Below are positions 9,333-17,217 of a DNA stretch of 64,000 bases, piece by piece; position 1 is the first letter of the stretch; every line of letters starts with the position of its first letter. The translations under genes and the position numbers were made by a program. The stretch is from NCBI GenBank assembly GCA_052116865.1, contig JBQKKG010000015.1:3980-67979 (forward strand), in the 5' to 3' direction. The notes beneath the pieces were generated by a model, which did not search any database, had not been told where the DNA came from, and worked only from the letters and a program-made list of their open reading frames with translations. The DNA is from CAUPWF01 sp963515125. Lineage in GTDB: Bacteria; Bacillota; Clostridia; Lachnospirales; Lachnospiraceae.

Positions 9333-9875
9333 ATGGAAGAAAAAAAAGGCTCCTTAGTCAATACATGTAATTTTGAAACTGTAAGACCCATTATGATGGA
9401 ATTACCCTATCCTCCAATTCAGGTAAGAGAAAAAAATCTGGGTTATGCCAATTTACTTGGTATAGATTATTGTGGCGCTGTTTCTGAGATGTGCGCAATT
9501 ACCCAATACATCAATAACGAAGCACGTTTATCTCATGAAAAATGCCCTATAGCAAAAACAATTCTAGGAATTGCAATGGCGGAAATGATACATCTGCAAA
9601 AATTGGGAGAACTAATTCTGTTGTTAGGCGGAAATGTTACTTTTACAGCACGACAACGAGATGGAAGGCAAAGAATGTGGACGCCTGAGTATTTGAACCT
9701 ACAAGAAAATTTGGGGAAAATGATCGTGGCTGATATTGAAGCAGAAAAAGCAGCGATAAGTCAATATAAAATGCATATAAATATGATAAATGATACTTAT
9801 GTTAATGCCGTCTTGGCAAGAATTATTAAAGATGAGGAGTATCATATCATGGTACTTCAAGCACTGATGAACTAA
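9333..9875 (+). CDS. Ferritin-like diiron/dimanganese protein
   Basis: A 180-residue helical protein of the ferritin-like superfamily. Metal ligands fit two Glu/ExxH sets: a Glu in the AVSEMCAITQY helix with AEMIHLQ, and ADIEAEKAA with DEEYHIMVLQ near the C-terminus. Small clostridial members of this group are related to rubrerythrin and manganese-catalase-like proteins and may act in peroxide detoxification or metal handling. No rubredoxin domain is present. I prefer the ATG at 9333, nine bases after GTGGAG, over the GTG at 9318, which coincides with that ribosome site. It is the only plus-strand gene in this area and stands alone. Confidence 0.75.
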   Translation: MEEKKGSLVNTCNFETVRPIMMELPYPPIQVREKNLGYANLLGIDYCGAVSEMCAITQYINNEARLSHEKCPIAKTILGIAMAEMIHLQKLGELILLLGGNVTFTARQRDGRQRMWTPEYLNLQENLGKMIVADIEAEKAAISQYKMHINMINDTYVNAVLARIIKDEEYHIMVLQALMN

Positions 9876-9891
9876 GAGATTATTGGTAGAC

Positions 9892-9994
9892 AAAGGTGGA
9901 GAATAGACAGTAATTTCTTATCGGATTTATCGTGCGCAAAATGAGCAACCGACACAAAGTCGCTTGCTCAATCCAAATTTTTATTCTCCACTTT
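9892..9994. repeat. Nested inverted repeats downstream of the ferritin-like gene
   Basis: An outer pair (9892-9905 with 9982-9994, one bulged G) encloses an inner hairpin of 11-base arms (9943-9953 with 9959-9969, one mismatch). No strong T-run follows the inner hairpin on the plus strand, so it is a weak terminator at best. The nested form could also be a small MITE-like insertion. The rest of the 270-base gap to the next gene shows no coding potential. Confidence 0.5.
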
Positions 9995-10149
9995 ATGAAA
10001 TCATAACTCTTGCAAATACTTTCACCAGTATATTCCAGCCAAAAAACTTCTCCCTTAATTGCGGTGCACCCTACACAAACGGTTGGATAATGCTCACAAT
10101 CAAATATAAATGATACACATAATAATCATCTATATCATATCTAAACTAC

Positions 10150-11124
10150 TTATCCCTCAAATATGGGCTCCAGATATTCTTTTATAAGTTCTATAATATC
10201 CTTTGCAGTGGGCTTAAACAGTGCCGCAATAGAAAATACTATATTTTCTGTAGGATTCACATAAATCACATTTCCGCTATTCCCCATCGCCGCATAACCA
10301 TTTCCGATGCCGGTCCACCATAAATATCCATATGGCAAATCCTCTTCCTGCCATCGGCTGTGTTCCATTGTGCTTTCAGTAATCCACTTGTTTGAGACAA
10401 TTTCCTTGCCCTCCCACTGTCCACCATTTAGATACAATTGTCCGATTTTTGCCATATCCATCGCAGTCATAGTAAGCCCCCAACCTCCTGTGTTTGTTCC
10501 ATTTTCATCTGCGACCCAGCCACTGGCGTTATTCGTTCTCATAAATGCAACATGTAACTCCGGAGTGTATAAAATGATATTGTTTTTTACTGTAATTCCA
10601 AGCGGATCGAATAAAAATTCTTGTGCAAAATCAAGCACAGAACGTCCAGTCGCGTTTACAAGAATACCAGTCAAAATGTCTGGTCCTATCATTTCCATAT
10701 ATCTAAATTCGCCAACGGGCTTTTTCCCTCCTAATAAATCAAGAGAGGCTTTTACCCAATTTGTATTTGTATATACTTTCGTGTATGGGGCTGACTTAAA
10801 CTTGTATGGGGCTGTCATCGTCAAGAGATTTTTAACTGTAATAGTCTGAATGGTTTTTTCTCCACGCTTCACACTATAATCCGGAAAAAAATCTAATACT
10901 TTCTGATCAACACTCTTTATGTACCCTTTGTCAATCGCAATGCCGACTAAGATCGAAACAATACTTTTTGTTACGGAAAAAACATGAAAGGTATGAGCCG
11001 CGGCATATCCATTAAAATAGTTTTCATATTGTATTTGGCCGTCCTTTAATACGACCATGCCAGCAATATTACTGTACTTATGGCTTATAATTTCTTCGAG
11101 TTCTTCAATTTTTTTCTGATTCAT
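10150..11124 (-). CDS. Beta-lactamase-family serine hydrolase (class C/DD-peptidase fold)
   Basis: A 324-residue cytoplasmic-looking serine hydrolase with no signal peptide. The catalytic SxxK is S50-VT-K53 in FHVFSVTKSI. A YxN-type motif (YTNTN) lies near residue 137, and a GNSGN stretch near 285 sits where the family's third motif (KTG/HxG) is expected. The family includes esterases, D-aminopeptidases and class C beta-lactamases. Lack of a secretion signal makes periplasmic-type drug resistance unlikely, and an esterase or peptidase role is as probable. It starts after GAGGAGC. It appears monocistronic. Confidence 0.8.
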   Translation of the reverse strand: MNQKKIEELEEIISHKYSNIAGMVVLKDGQIQYENYFNGYAAAHTFHVFSVTKSIVSILVGIAIDKGYIKSVDQKVLDFFPDYSVKRGEKTIQTITVKNLLTMTAPYKFKSAPYTKVYTNTNWVKASLDLLGGKKPVGEFRYMEMIGPDILTGILVNATGRSVLDFAQEFLFDPLGITVKNNIILYTPELHVAFMRTNNASGWVADENGTNTGGWGLTMTAMDMAKIGQLYLNGGQWEGKEIVSNKWITESTMEHSRWQEEDLPYGYLWWTGIGNGYAAMGNSGNVIYVNPTENIVFSIAALFKPTAKDIIELIKEYLEPIFEG

Positions 11125-11279
11125 ATAACGCTTTGCTCCTCTAATTTTTTAAAGGATATCCTTAAAATTTATAATATATCCATTAAAAATGCTTTGCAAC
11201 ACCCTTTTCAAAATAATCTTTATTAAATTTTCAGGCCCGCTTTTCCCGCAGCTCCGCGCAACTCTCTGTACTTTTCAAA

Positions 11280-11573
11280 TTACACAATCGGAATGTAAAT
11301 ATCAATCTCTAAGTCTTCATCTTCACGTCCTGTAAATCGCTCATCATAAAGCTCAAAATCATCCCGATTATCAATGATCTCTGTCGTCAACAAAGCCCAG
11401 GTTCCCCAAATATATTAATATGTTTTTAGAATATCACTGATTGCACCTTTGTGTGTAAACACCGCATATTTACTTGCTGGAATTGTTTTCGCGATCAAAT
11501 CATGGGGCAACTTATCATCGGAGCTAACCTCTATCCCAACCACCTCTGTAAGCTCCATGCCATAACTTGACAT
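11280..11573 (-). pseudogene. GyrI-like/AraC effector-binding domain, interrupted by a stop
   Basis: Reading from the ATG at 11573, one frame encodes a GyrI-like small-molecule-binding domain C-terminal part (it ends with LEIDIYIPIV). It is interrupted by a single in-frame TAA at 11415-11417, just before YIWGTWALLTTEI. Only about 97 codons remain, so the N-terminal part is also missing or highly diverged. A second, intact GyrI-like gene lies 1 kb away at 12515-12982. The rest of the 11125-11777 interval shows no other gene. Confidence 0.7.
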
Positions 11574-11777
11574 AACTACTCCCTGTGCGCTCATAGAGAT
11601 TCATCATAACTTTTTTTATTGTATTTTACCTCTTTTCTAATAATAGATTGAGTCTATAGTACCAAATTAAAAAGAGGTTCCCATGATATTTTGTGCTATC
11701 TTAAACGCTTCCCTAGTAAAGTGCTTGTGCTATCAGCCAAGTACTTATTTCAATTGTATGAAATTTGGGTTCAATTT

Positions 11778-12368
11778 TTATTGTAGGTCACCGCCAGTCT
11801 TTATCATTTTCTTTAACTGAAAATCCAATTGCCCTGCTAGCATTTCTGCCGAAAAAGGAATTGCTGCACTTGCTATTTTTAATCCTTCAAGATAGATTGT
11901 GAGGTGTTCAGCCTCCAAACGGGGCTGGACTACACAAAGCTCTCCTCGCTCCTGACCATAGCGTAGTAGCTGTTCCATCATGTCAATGGCACTTTCATAT
12001 CGCTTGATGAGAAAGTCATGCTTCTCCTGCCCGCTCCTTTCAAATTCATAGATTGCAAGAGAAAACCTCCCGGCATCTTCTGATATGTCTTGTTTAAATT
12101 GTTCAAAAAAGAAGGTAAGCATGTGTATAGCAGAAATTTTATCCTCAAATGCTTTCTCCATTTCTTCTTCCCAATTTTCTTTATCAATCATTAGCAACGC
12201 AGAAAACACTTCGTCAGTAGAAGAAAAGTGACGATAAAGACCACCCCGACTCAAACCTGTTGCAGTGCATAAATCACTCATACTAACCGCAGTATATCCT
12301 TTTTCGATAAATAGATTTTTTGCTGCCTGTAATATTTGCCCCTTAGTTTTATTCCCTTTATCTGTCAT
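11778..12368 (-). CDS. TetR-family transcriptional regulator
   Basis: A 196-residue regulator. The N-terminal HTH (SMSDLCTATGLSRGGLYRHF) is typical TetR. The C-terminal ligand-binding half is helical. The start is set at the ATG at 12368 because GGAGG lies eight bases upstream. A frame nine codons longer has no ribosome site. A near-perfect 14-base inverted repeat overlaps its promoter, so autorepression is very likely. It lies downstream of a GyrI-like domain gene, itself a probable ligand-binding protein. Their shared function is unknown. Confidence 0.9.
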   Translation of the reverse strand: MTDKGNKTKGQILQAAKNLFIEKGYTAVSMSDLCTATGLSRGGLYRHFSSTDEVFSALLMIDKENWEEEMEKAFEDKISAIHMLTFFFEQFKQDISEDAGRFSLAIYEFERSGQEKHDFLIKRYESAIDMMEQLLRYGQERGELCVVQPRLEAEHLTIYLEGLKIASAAIPFSAEMLAGQLDFQLKKMIKTGGDLQ

Positions 12369-12387
12369 AGTAGTACCTCCAATCAAA

Positions 12388-12438
12388 AACGACAACATTG
12401 TATCTTCACATTGTGAGACAGTGTTGTCGTTTTGTCAA
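12388..12438 (-). promoter_or_regulatory. TetR promoter with inverted-repeat operator
   Basis: On the minus strand TTGACA (12433-12438) is followed after 17 bases by CACAAT (12410-12415). An inverted repeat with 14-base arms, 13 of 14 matched (12388-12401 and 12418-12431, AACGACAACATTGT type), spans the promoter from just after the -35 box to beyond the -10 box. This is the expected geometry for dimer-of-dimers TetR autorepression. Confidence 0.75.
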
Positions 12439-12514
12439 GGACAGCTATTATTATATTGACGAATAGATTTTTCCTGCACTATACTTTTGTTTTTTTGTTC
12501 CGCCTGTGAATTGC

Positions 12515-12982
12515 TTACAACAATGGTTCTTCCTCCATAATTGGAAACTGTATTTCCGTAATGTATTTGTCGGGATTTCCTTTTAAAAGCATTCCGGGCC
12601 CTTTTAAAAAGACTTCACGAAACGGTGGTACTAATATCAGTTTATTCTGCTTTGCGTATTCATCAATTGCCGCATACGCATGGAACAGTGTCGCATAAGA
12701 GCCGGTATGAGTCACGCACACCGCCTTCGTTCGAGGTATTTTCTTTACCTCAACACCATTTCCAGTGGGTATTTCCTCCGTTGGTACACATAATTCCATT
12801 TCACCTATTTTTGTTTCCTGGTTCATAGATAGATAACTGAAAAAGGGCGCACCATTTGTCTTACCCATGATTGACTTGAAAACATTAGGAAAAACCTTAT
12901 TTGCCTCGGTTGCAATCCCTCTGTACTTCATATAAGCTACACGAATAGGCTCAATATCTGTGATTTTAATTTGATAATCCAT
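12515..12982 (-). CDS. GyrI-like small-molecule-binding protein
   Basis: A 155-residue stand-alone effector-binding domain of the GyrI/AraC-C-terminal (SRPBCC-like Rob/BmrR ligand domain) family. It opens with the family's EPIRVAYMKYRG strand and contains AVCVTHTGSYATLFHAYAA and a final TEIQFPI strand. Such proteins bind or hydrolyse amphipathic toxins, or inhibit gyrase. No DNA-binding domain is attached. It lies directly upstream of a TetR gene and may share its inducer, which is inference. Confidence 0.8.
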   Translation of the reverse strand: MDYQIKITDIEPIRVAYMKYRGIATEANKVFPNVFKSIMGKTNGAPFFSYLSMNQETKIGEMELCVPTEEIPTGNGVEVKKIPRTKAVCVTHTGSYATLFHAYAAIDEYAKQNKLILVPPFREVFLKGPGMLLKGNPDKYITEIQFPIMEEEPLL

Positions 12983-13171
12983 AAATCAATTCTCCTTTTT
13001 TACCGTAATCCAGATTTTAGAGTGACTTCCATTCTTTTTACCTCCTGGTAACTATCATATCTGAATCAATACTGATATTCCTCGCTTTCTTTGTCCTCTT
13101 TTGTAAACTTTAGCAGTAACACTGATATTTGTGACAAAATAATTCCTTATATTTACTTATTAGATAGGAAC

Positions 13172-13798
13172 CTAAACCAACTGTCCAGGAAGTTTTAACT
13201 TTTCTTTTACAGGAAATTCCCTATCAAATTCTTCTACTTTCTTTTCATCAACGAAATAACCCTCTGGCGTATGATATACTCCTGTAATTCCATCTAAAAA
13301 TCCTTCTTTCAATTCTTTCAAAAGAAAATATGGAACTACATTCTCTCTTGGTTCTGCATGATAGTGAATTCCTTTTGTACTTGCAACAATAAAACCAGAC
13401 TTTCCGTAGAAATCAATATTTCCTTCTATGCAAAGCATTCCTGCACCCATCTCCTTCGCCTTCTCCATAGAATATTCCAAGAGTTTCTTTCCATATCCCT
13501 TTCTTTTATATTCTGGTGCAATACTAATTGGACCAAACGTCATAATGGGAATGACTCTTCCGTCATCTACCTGAATGGTTGCCTCTGAATACATAACATG
13601 CCCTATTATTTTTCCATCTTTTTCCATTACAAAATATAATTCTGGAATAAATTCCTTACGGTTTCTGTAACAGTGTAAAACATAATGCTCCATACATCCA
13701 GGGCGATATACGTTCCAAAATGATTCTCTTGTTAAATTTTCAACTTCTCTATAATCCTTTTTCGTTTCTAATCTGATACTATATTCTTTATTACTCAT
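13172..13798 (-). CDS. GNAT-family N-acetyltransferase
   Basis: A 208-residue acetyltransferase with the family's acetyl-CoA-binding loop (IAPEYKRKGYGKKLL, the RxxGxG-type motif) near residues 96-110. It also has a preceding beta-bulge strand (IPIMTFGPISI) and a GLY-type strand MLCIEGN with a YGKSGF motif typical of the YhbS-like subgroup. The substrate cannot be inferred. It is flanked by non-coding gaps and appears to be a single-gene unit. Confidence 0.85.
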   Translation of the reverse strand: MSNKEYSIRLETKKDYREVENLTRESFWNVYRPGCMEHYVLHCYRNRKEFIPELYFVMEKDGKIIGHVMYSEATIQVDDGRVIPIMTFGPISIAPEYKRKGYGKKLLEYSMEKAKEMGAGMLCIEGNIDFYGKSGFIVASTKGIHYHAEPRENVVPYFLLKELKEGFLDGITGVYHTPEGYFVDEKKVEEFDREFPVKEKLKLPGQLV

Positions 13799-13938
13799 TT
13801 TACCTATCTCCTTGATTTGTTTATGTTTGCTATTCTCTTAAATTTTTCTTTTTTCTATACATGGTGTATCCATCATAAGAGTCCCCTGTAATATATCAAT
13901 ATCTGCAGCAACCACTTGGGGCTGCGTTTCAAGCCATG

Positions 13939-13980
13939 AAAAAGACGCAGCAATGAATTATTCATTCAGTACTGCGTCTT
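13939..13980 (-). terminator. Intrinsic terminator after the TetR/KTR pair
   Basis: On the minus strand AAGACGCAG pairs perfectly with CTGCGTCTT, with an additional inner AATGAAT/ATTCATT pairing, and is followed by TTTTTC. It lies just downstream of the KTR protein gene. Confidence 0.85.
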
Positions 13981-13998
13981 AGCGTCTCGCTGTTGTCT

Positions 13999-14190
13999 TC
14001 ATATTAAACTTCTTGTGCTTATTATTTCTGTGGTAAGGCTTTTAACATCTACCAATGTTTCTTTTTTACATTTAGGACAGAACAATAAAAAATTCTTCAA
14101 TTCTGTATCTGCCCTAAGTTTCAAACGAGTCTTGCTTCTACACAAAGGACATAAAAAAGGACTCGTATTCATAGAATGATTCTGCTCCAT
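13999..14190 (-). CDS. Cysteine-rich KTR domain protein
   Basis: A 63-residue protein with two CxxC knuckles (CPLC near residue 14 and CPKC near 38) around a SKTRLKLR segment. This is the pattern of the cysteine-rich KTR family found beside TetR genes and mobile elements in Clostridia. The four cysteines probably hold one zinc ion. It starts 14 bases after the TetR stop and ends at a strong terminator, so the two genes form an operon. Its molecular role is unknown. Confidence 0.8.
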   Translation of the reverse strand: MEQNHSMNTSPFLCPLCRSKTRLKLRADTELKNFLLFCPKCKKETLVDVKSLTTEIISTRSLI

Positions 14191-14204
14191 GATTGCACCT
14201 TCTT

Positions 14205-14840
14205 TCAGGACTTAGCATGAAAAGACTTTTTGAACCTTTCATTCTCCGTAAAATGTTTAATATGCTCTTTTACCATATTTCTGATATTCATTTTCTTTTC
14301 CGAAGTATCTGCTGCATCATACAGACTATATAATAGAAAGATTGGTGAATTAAATTCTAGTGCCAGTTGCATTGCACTTTCCTTATCCCCTTTCATTGAA
14401 CCAAATAAATCTGCCATGTAGCCAGCAGGACCACCGCAAAGGTATTGTTGATACAACTGTGCCATTTTTTCACTTCGATATTGTTCTAGGGTAAGCATTC
14501 TACGAAATGCAAAGGAAAACTCTTCTTCTGTCCAATGTACAAATTGTGCTTCACTATAAATTTTAATCTTTTCTATGGATGCATGTATATATTTTTCAGC
14601 CATCTCTTTTATAGTACCTTCCGGCATTTCATATTCTTTCGCACGTTCCTCTTCCATCTGATTCATTCTTTCTAGAATATTGTCAAATATCTCTTGCTTA
14701 CTTGTGTAATGCTTATATAATGCCGGTTTAGTGATACCAAGAGTTGTAGCAATATCACTCATAGACGGAGCCATGTAACCATTCTTTGCAAAAAGCTTTA
14801 ACGCCTCCTGTAAGATTCGTTCCTTTGTATTCATCTCCAT
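14205..14840 (-). CDS. TetR-family transcriptional regulator
   Basis: A 211-residue TetR regulator with a textbook N-terminal HTH (SMSDIATTLGITKPALYKHY, residues about 25-44). The C-terminal half is helical and carries no recognisable ligand motif. An AGGTGAT precedes the start; the ATG two codons later is also possible. The target genes are not evident, because the only co-transcribed gene is the KTR protein. Confidence 0.9.
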   Translation of the reverse strand: MEMNTKERILQEALKLFAKNGYMAPSMSDIATTLGITKPALYKHYTSKQEIFDNILERMNQMEEERAKEYEMPEGTIKEMAEKYIHASIEKIKIYSEAQFVHWTEEEFSFAFRRMLTLEQYRSEKMAQLYQQYLCGGPAGYMADLFGSMKGDKESAMQLALEFNSPIFLLYSLYDAADTSEKKMNIRNMVKEHIKHFTENERFKKSFHAKS

Positions 14841-15025
14841 TAATCACCTTCCTTTTGTTACCTCTTCTGGAATCTTTGACATGGATCTCGATCCTTTATA
14901 AGTGCATAATTAACTACGGCATCTACAATTATTTTTATTTCAAGCAACAACATGTTTTCTAATAACAGTTTCTTTTTTGATACTTCAAGTTTTAAGTTAT
15001 ATCCCATTTATTTTTACATTTATAA

Positions 15026-15666
15026 TTAATTCTTTAAATTATCCCTATATTCAATCAATCTTGTTTTTTTATTTATTTCAAATGAGTCAAATGGCTCTAG
15101 ACCGATAATCATCATTGGTGTTGTCAACTGATTCATCATCGGCTTTAAGTATCGAATAACTTTTTCGTATGAACCACTTGCACTATCAATATTTCCATTT
15201 TTTTCAATGCATCTGTAGCGCAAACATATATCCCTAATCGTGTTTGGTATGCTTTTTGAACATGATTAAGTTCACTTGCCAAACATGGCTTTATTAAATT
15301 CCACGCAATTGCTTCTCCATGATTAAATGCAACCTCTATTGCCAATCCATTTTCACACGCAAAATCAAGTCTCCATTCTGTATTACCTATTTCGCCTTTT
15401 GTATCATTAAAAATATCAACTTCCGCATCCCACCCAGGTATCAATGCCATCCTTTCTTTAATTAGACTATTTATACTCGGTGTGACTGATTTATAGCTTG
15501 TACCTTTTTTAACATGATCACTATGTTTAATTTCAAATTTTTCTATTATGTCTTCATCTGAAATATTATGTAAAACACTTGTAAATTCTCTATATCGTAT
15601 ATTTAATTCTTTATCAGTTGCTATAATTGCCTCTGCATACCTATGTGAATATTCTTTATACTTCAT
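15026..15666 (-). pseudogene. BglII/BstYI-like type II restriction endonuclease, frameshifted at A7
   Basis: Two overlapping frames together encode a protein of about 210 residues resembling the BglII/BstYI endonuclease family. It has an acidic strand, then EWRLDFACENGLAIEVAFNH, with D and ExxF-type residues at the expected catalytic positions. A C-terminal TTPMMIIGLEP strand resembles BstYI's PLVLIGI. The frame changes at seven A residues (15198-15204). Before it the frame reads ATDALKK and after it NGNIDSASGSYEKV. Start at ATG 15666 after AAGGAG. It follows the methyltransferase by 54 bases and would be protected by it. Possible causes are a null mutation, slippage-based on/off switching, or a sequencing error in the homopolymer. 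Confidence 0.65.
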
Positions 15667-15720
15667 ATTATCTCCTTGTAAACCCAAAAGCTTAGTATTG
15701 GTTTTCTAAGCTTTTCTATC

Positions 15721-17115
15721 TTATTTTTCAAATTCCATAATTATATCTAATGTTTTTTCCATATCTTTGATAAGATTAACAACCAACGCGTTTCCCATCA
15801 TAAATCTACGTTTACTTACAGGCATTTCAACTACATCTCCATTTACAAGGCAATTCTTTGTATACCCTGTTGGAAACCCCTGAATACGTTCAGCTTCTTC
15901 TGGTGTAAGTAATCTGATTCTTCCAGTTTTCTTATCTTTAACTATATGGGTCGTTCTACTAAAACTTCCTTCTGATGTAAGCATGGTCCTTGCTGGCTTA
16001 TCATACTCATCAATCATTGATATTGCCCCTTCTGAAAAAACATACTCATGACCTGTTGATGTTTTACGAGGTAATTTCTTTGCCCCTTTTAAATACTGCC
16101 AAGTCTGTCTTAGTTCCTTAGGTAATCTTTCTCTTGATTCATCAGTATGTTTGATATCTGGAGTTGTATAATACAACCGTTCTTTTGGAATAAAATACTT
16201 TTCATCTACAATTGTATTTTCATCTTCCATAACATCTCCAAGTGTAAGCTGCTTTCCGTCATATTTTGGCACGGTTTTGATTGTATAAATCACGCCATCT
16301 TTCATTATACCTGTATTTTCAAATCCGAATTTAAAATGCTCAGACAAGTCACCCAATCCATTTGGCAATTCTTCTATTTTGATTTTTTTTAAATCTATTA
16401 TATTTATAGGAAATGTTTTTGCAAAAAAGCCCTTTGTCATAATTAATTGTTCCATACTGATTCTGTTCACTTCAATTTCTGATTTCTCTTCATACTTAAT
16501 ATCATTACTAATAGTCTTGGCATATTGTGTATCGTTTTTATACGCAAATATAAAAATCCTACGACGTCTTTGCTGATAACCATATTCCGCAGCATTTATT
16601 ATACGCCACTCCACTGTATATCCTTCATCTCTGAAACATGCAAGTATTATACCAAAATCCCTGCCTCTTTGACTTGCAGGTGACTTAATCAAACGATCTA
16701 CATTTTCTAACAATACAAAAGGTGGTCTTTTTTCTTCAAGAATTTCTCTGATTGACCACCAAAGAACACCTTTCTTTCCTTCTAATCCTTTTGATGTTGC
16801 CAACGATGAAGCAACTGAATAATCCTGACATGGAAATCCTCCAACAAGTAAATTGAAATCAGGTAGTGTAGATTTATCTACCTCTTCAATATTCACATTA
16901 GTCGTATCATTTCCACTTTTATCAAAACATGTACCAAAATTATACACATAACAGTCATGTGCATATTGTGTATTCTTCTCCGATGGTTCCCACTGGCTGA
17001 ACCAGACTGTATCCCATTTTTCTTCTTTTTTTATATCTTCTAAAGACTCAATATTATTGAGTCCGCATCTAAATCCACCTACGCCGGCAAATAATTCGCA
17101 TACTGTTCTATTCAT
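15721..17115 (-). CDS. DNA (cytosine-5) methyltransferase, probably GATC-specific
   Basis: A 464-residue type II C5-cytosine methyltransferase. Motif I is ELFAGVGGFRCG near residue 8, motif IV GGFPCQDYS with catalytic Cys near 96, motif VI LLENVDR near 137 and motif VIII QQRRRRIF. A variable target-recognition region follows, then motifs IX and X (GNALVVNLI). I set the start at the ATG at 17115, eight bases after AAGGA. An ATG three codons upstream is also open. Specificity for GATC is inferred from the neighbouring Sau3AI-like nuclease. A promoter with a GATC-centred palindrome lies just upstream, suggesting methylation or protein feedback. Confidence 0.93.
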   Translation of the reverse strand: MNRTVCELFAGVGGFRCGLNNIESLEDIKKEEKWDTVWFSQWEPSEKNTQYAHDCYVYNFGTCFDKSGNDTTNVNIEEVDKSTLPDFNLLVGGFPCQDYSVASSLATSKGLEGKKGVLWWSIREILEEKRPPFVLLENVDRLIKSPASQRGRDFGIILACFRDEGYTVEWRIINAAEYGYQQRRRRIFIFAYKNDTQYAKTISNDIKYEEKSEIEVNRISMEQLIMTKGFFAKTFPINIIDLKKIKIEELPNGLGDLSEHFKFGFENTGIMKDGVIYTIKTVPKYDGKQLTLGDVMEDENTIVDEKYFIPKERLYYTTPDIKHTDESRERLPKELRQTWQYLKGAKKLPRKTSTGHEYVFSEGAISMIDEYDKPARTMLTSEGSFSRTTHIVKDKKTGRIRLLTPEEAERIQGFPTGYTKNCLVNGDVVEMPVSKRRFMMGNALVVNLIKDMEKTLDIIMEFEK

Positions 17116-17145
17116 TCGTCTCATCCTTATATCACAAAATAATAA

Positions 17146-17206
17146 CGAACATTCATTCGAACGATCGTTCTATTATAATCATATAATATTTTTATCATTT
17201 TGTAAA
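17146..17206 (-). promoter_or_regulatory. Methyltransferase promoter with GATC-centred operator
   Basis: On the minus strand TTTACA (17201-17206) and TATGAT (17178-17183) are separated by 17 bases. Just downstream of the -10 box is a 12-base perfect palindrome (17159-17170, GAACGATCGTTC) with GATC at its centre. It overlaps a second, imperfect copy CGAACATTCATTCG (17146-17159). The CGAAC-N4-GTTC form also resembles a Firmicute LexA box, with a mismatch in the centre. Confidence 0.6.
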
Positions 17207-17217
17207 GATCTTTATAG

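Noticed and set aside
17146..17170. Firm call of a LexA box before the methyltransferase
   Set aside because: The CGAAC-N4-GTTC frame fits but the centre does not follow the RNRY rule and only one half is exact. It was kept as an alternative only.
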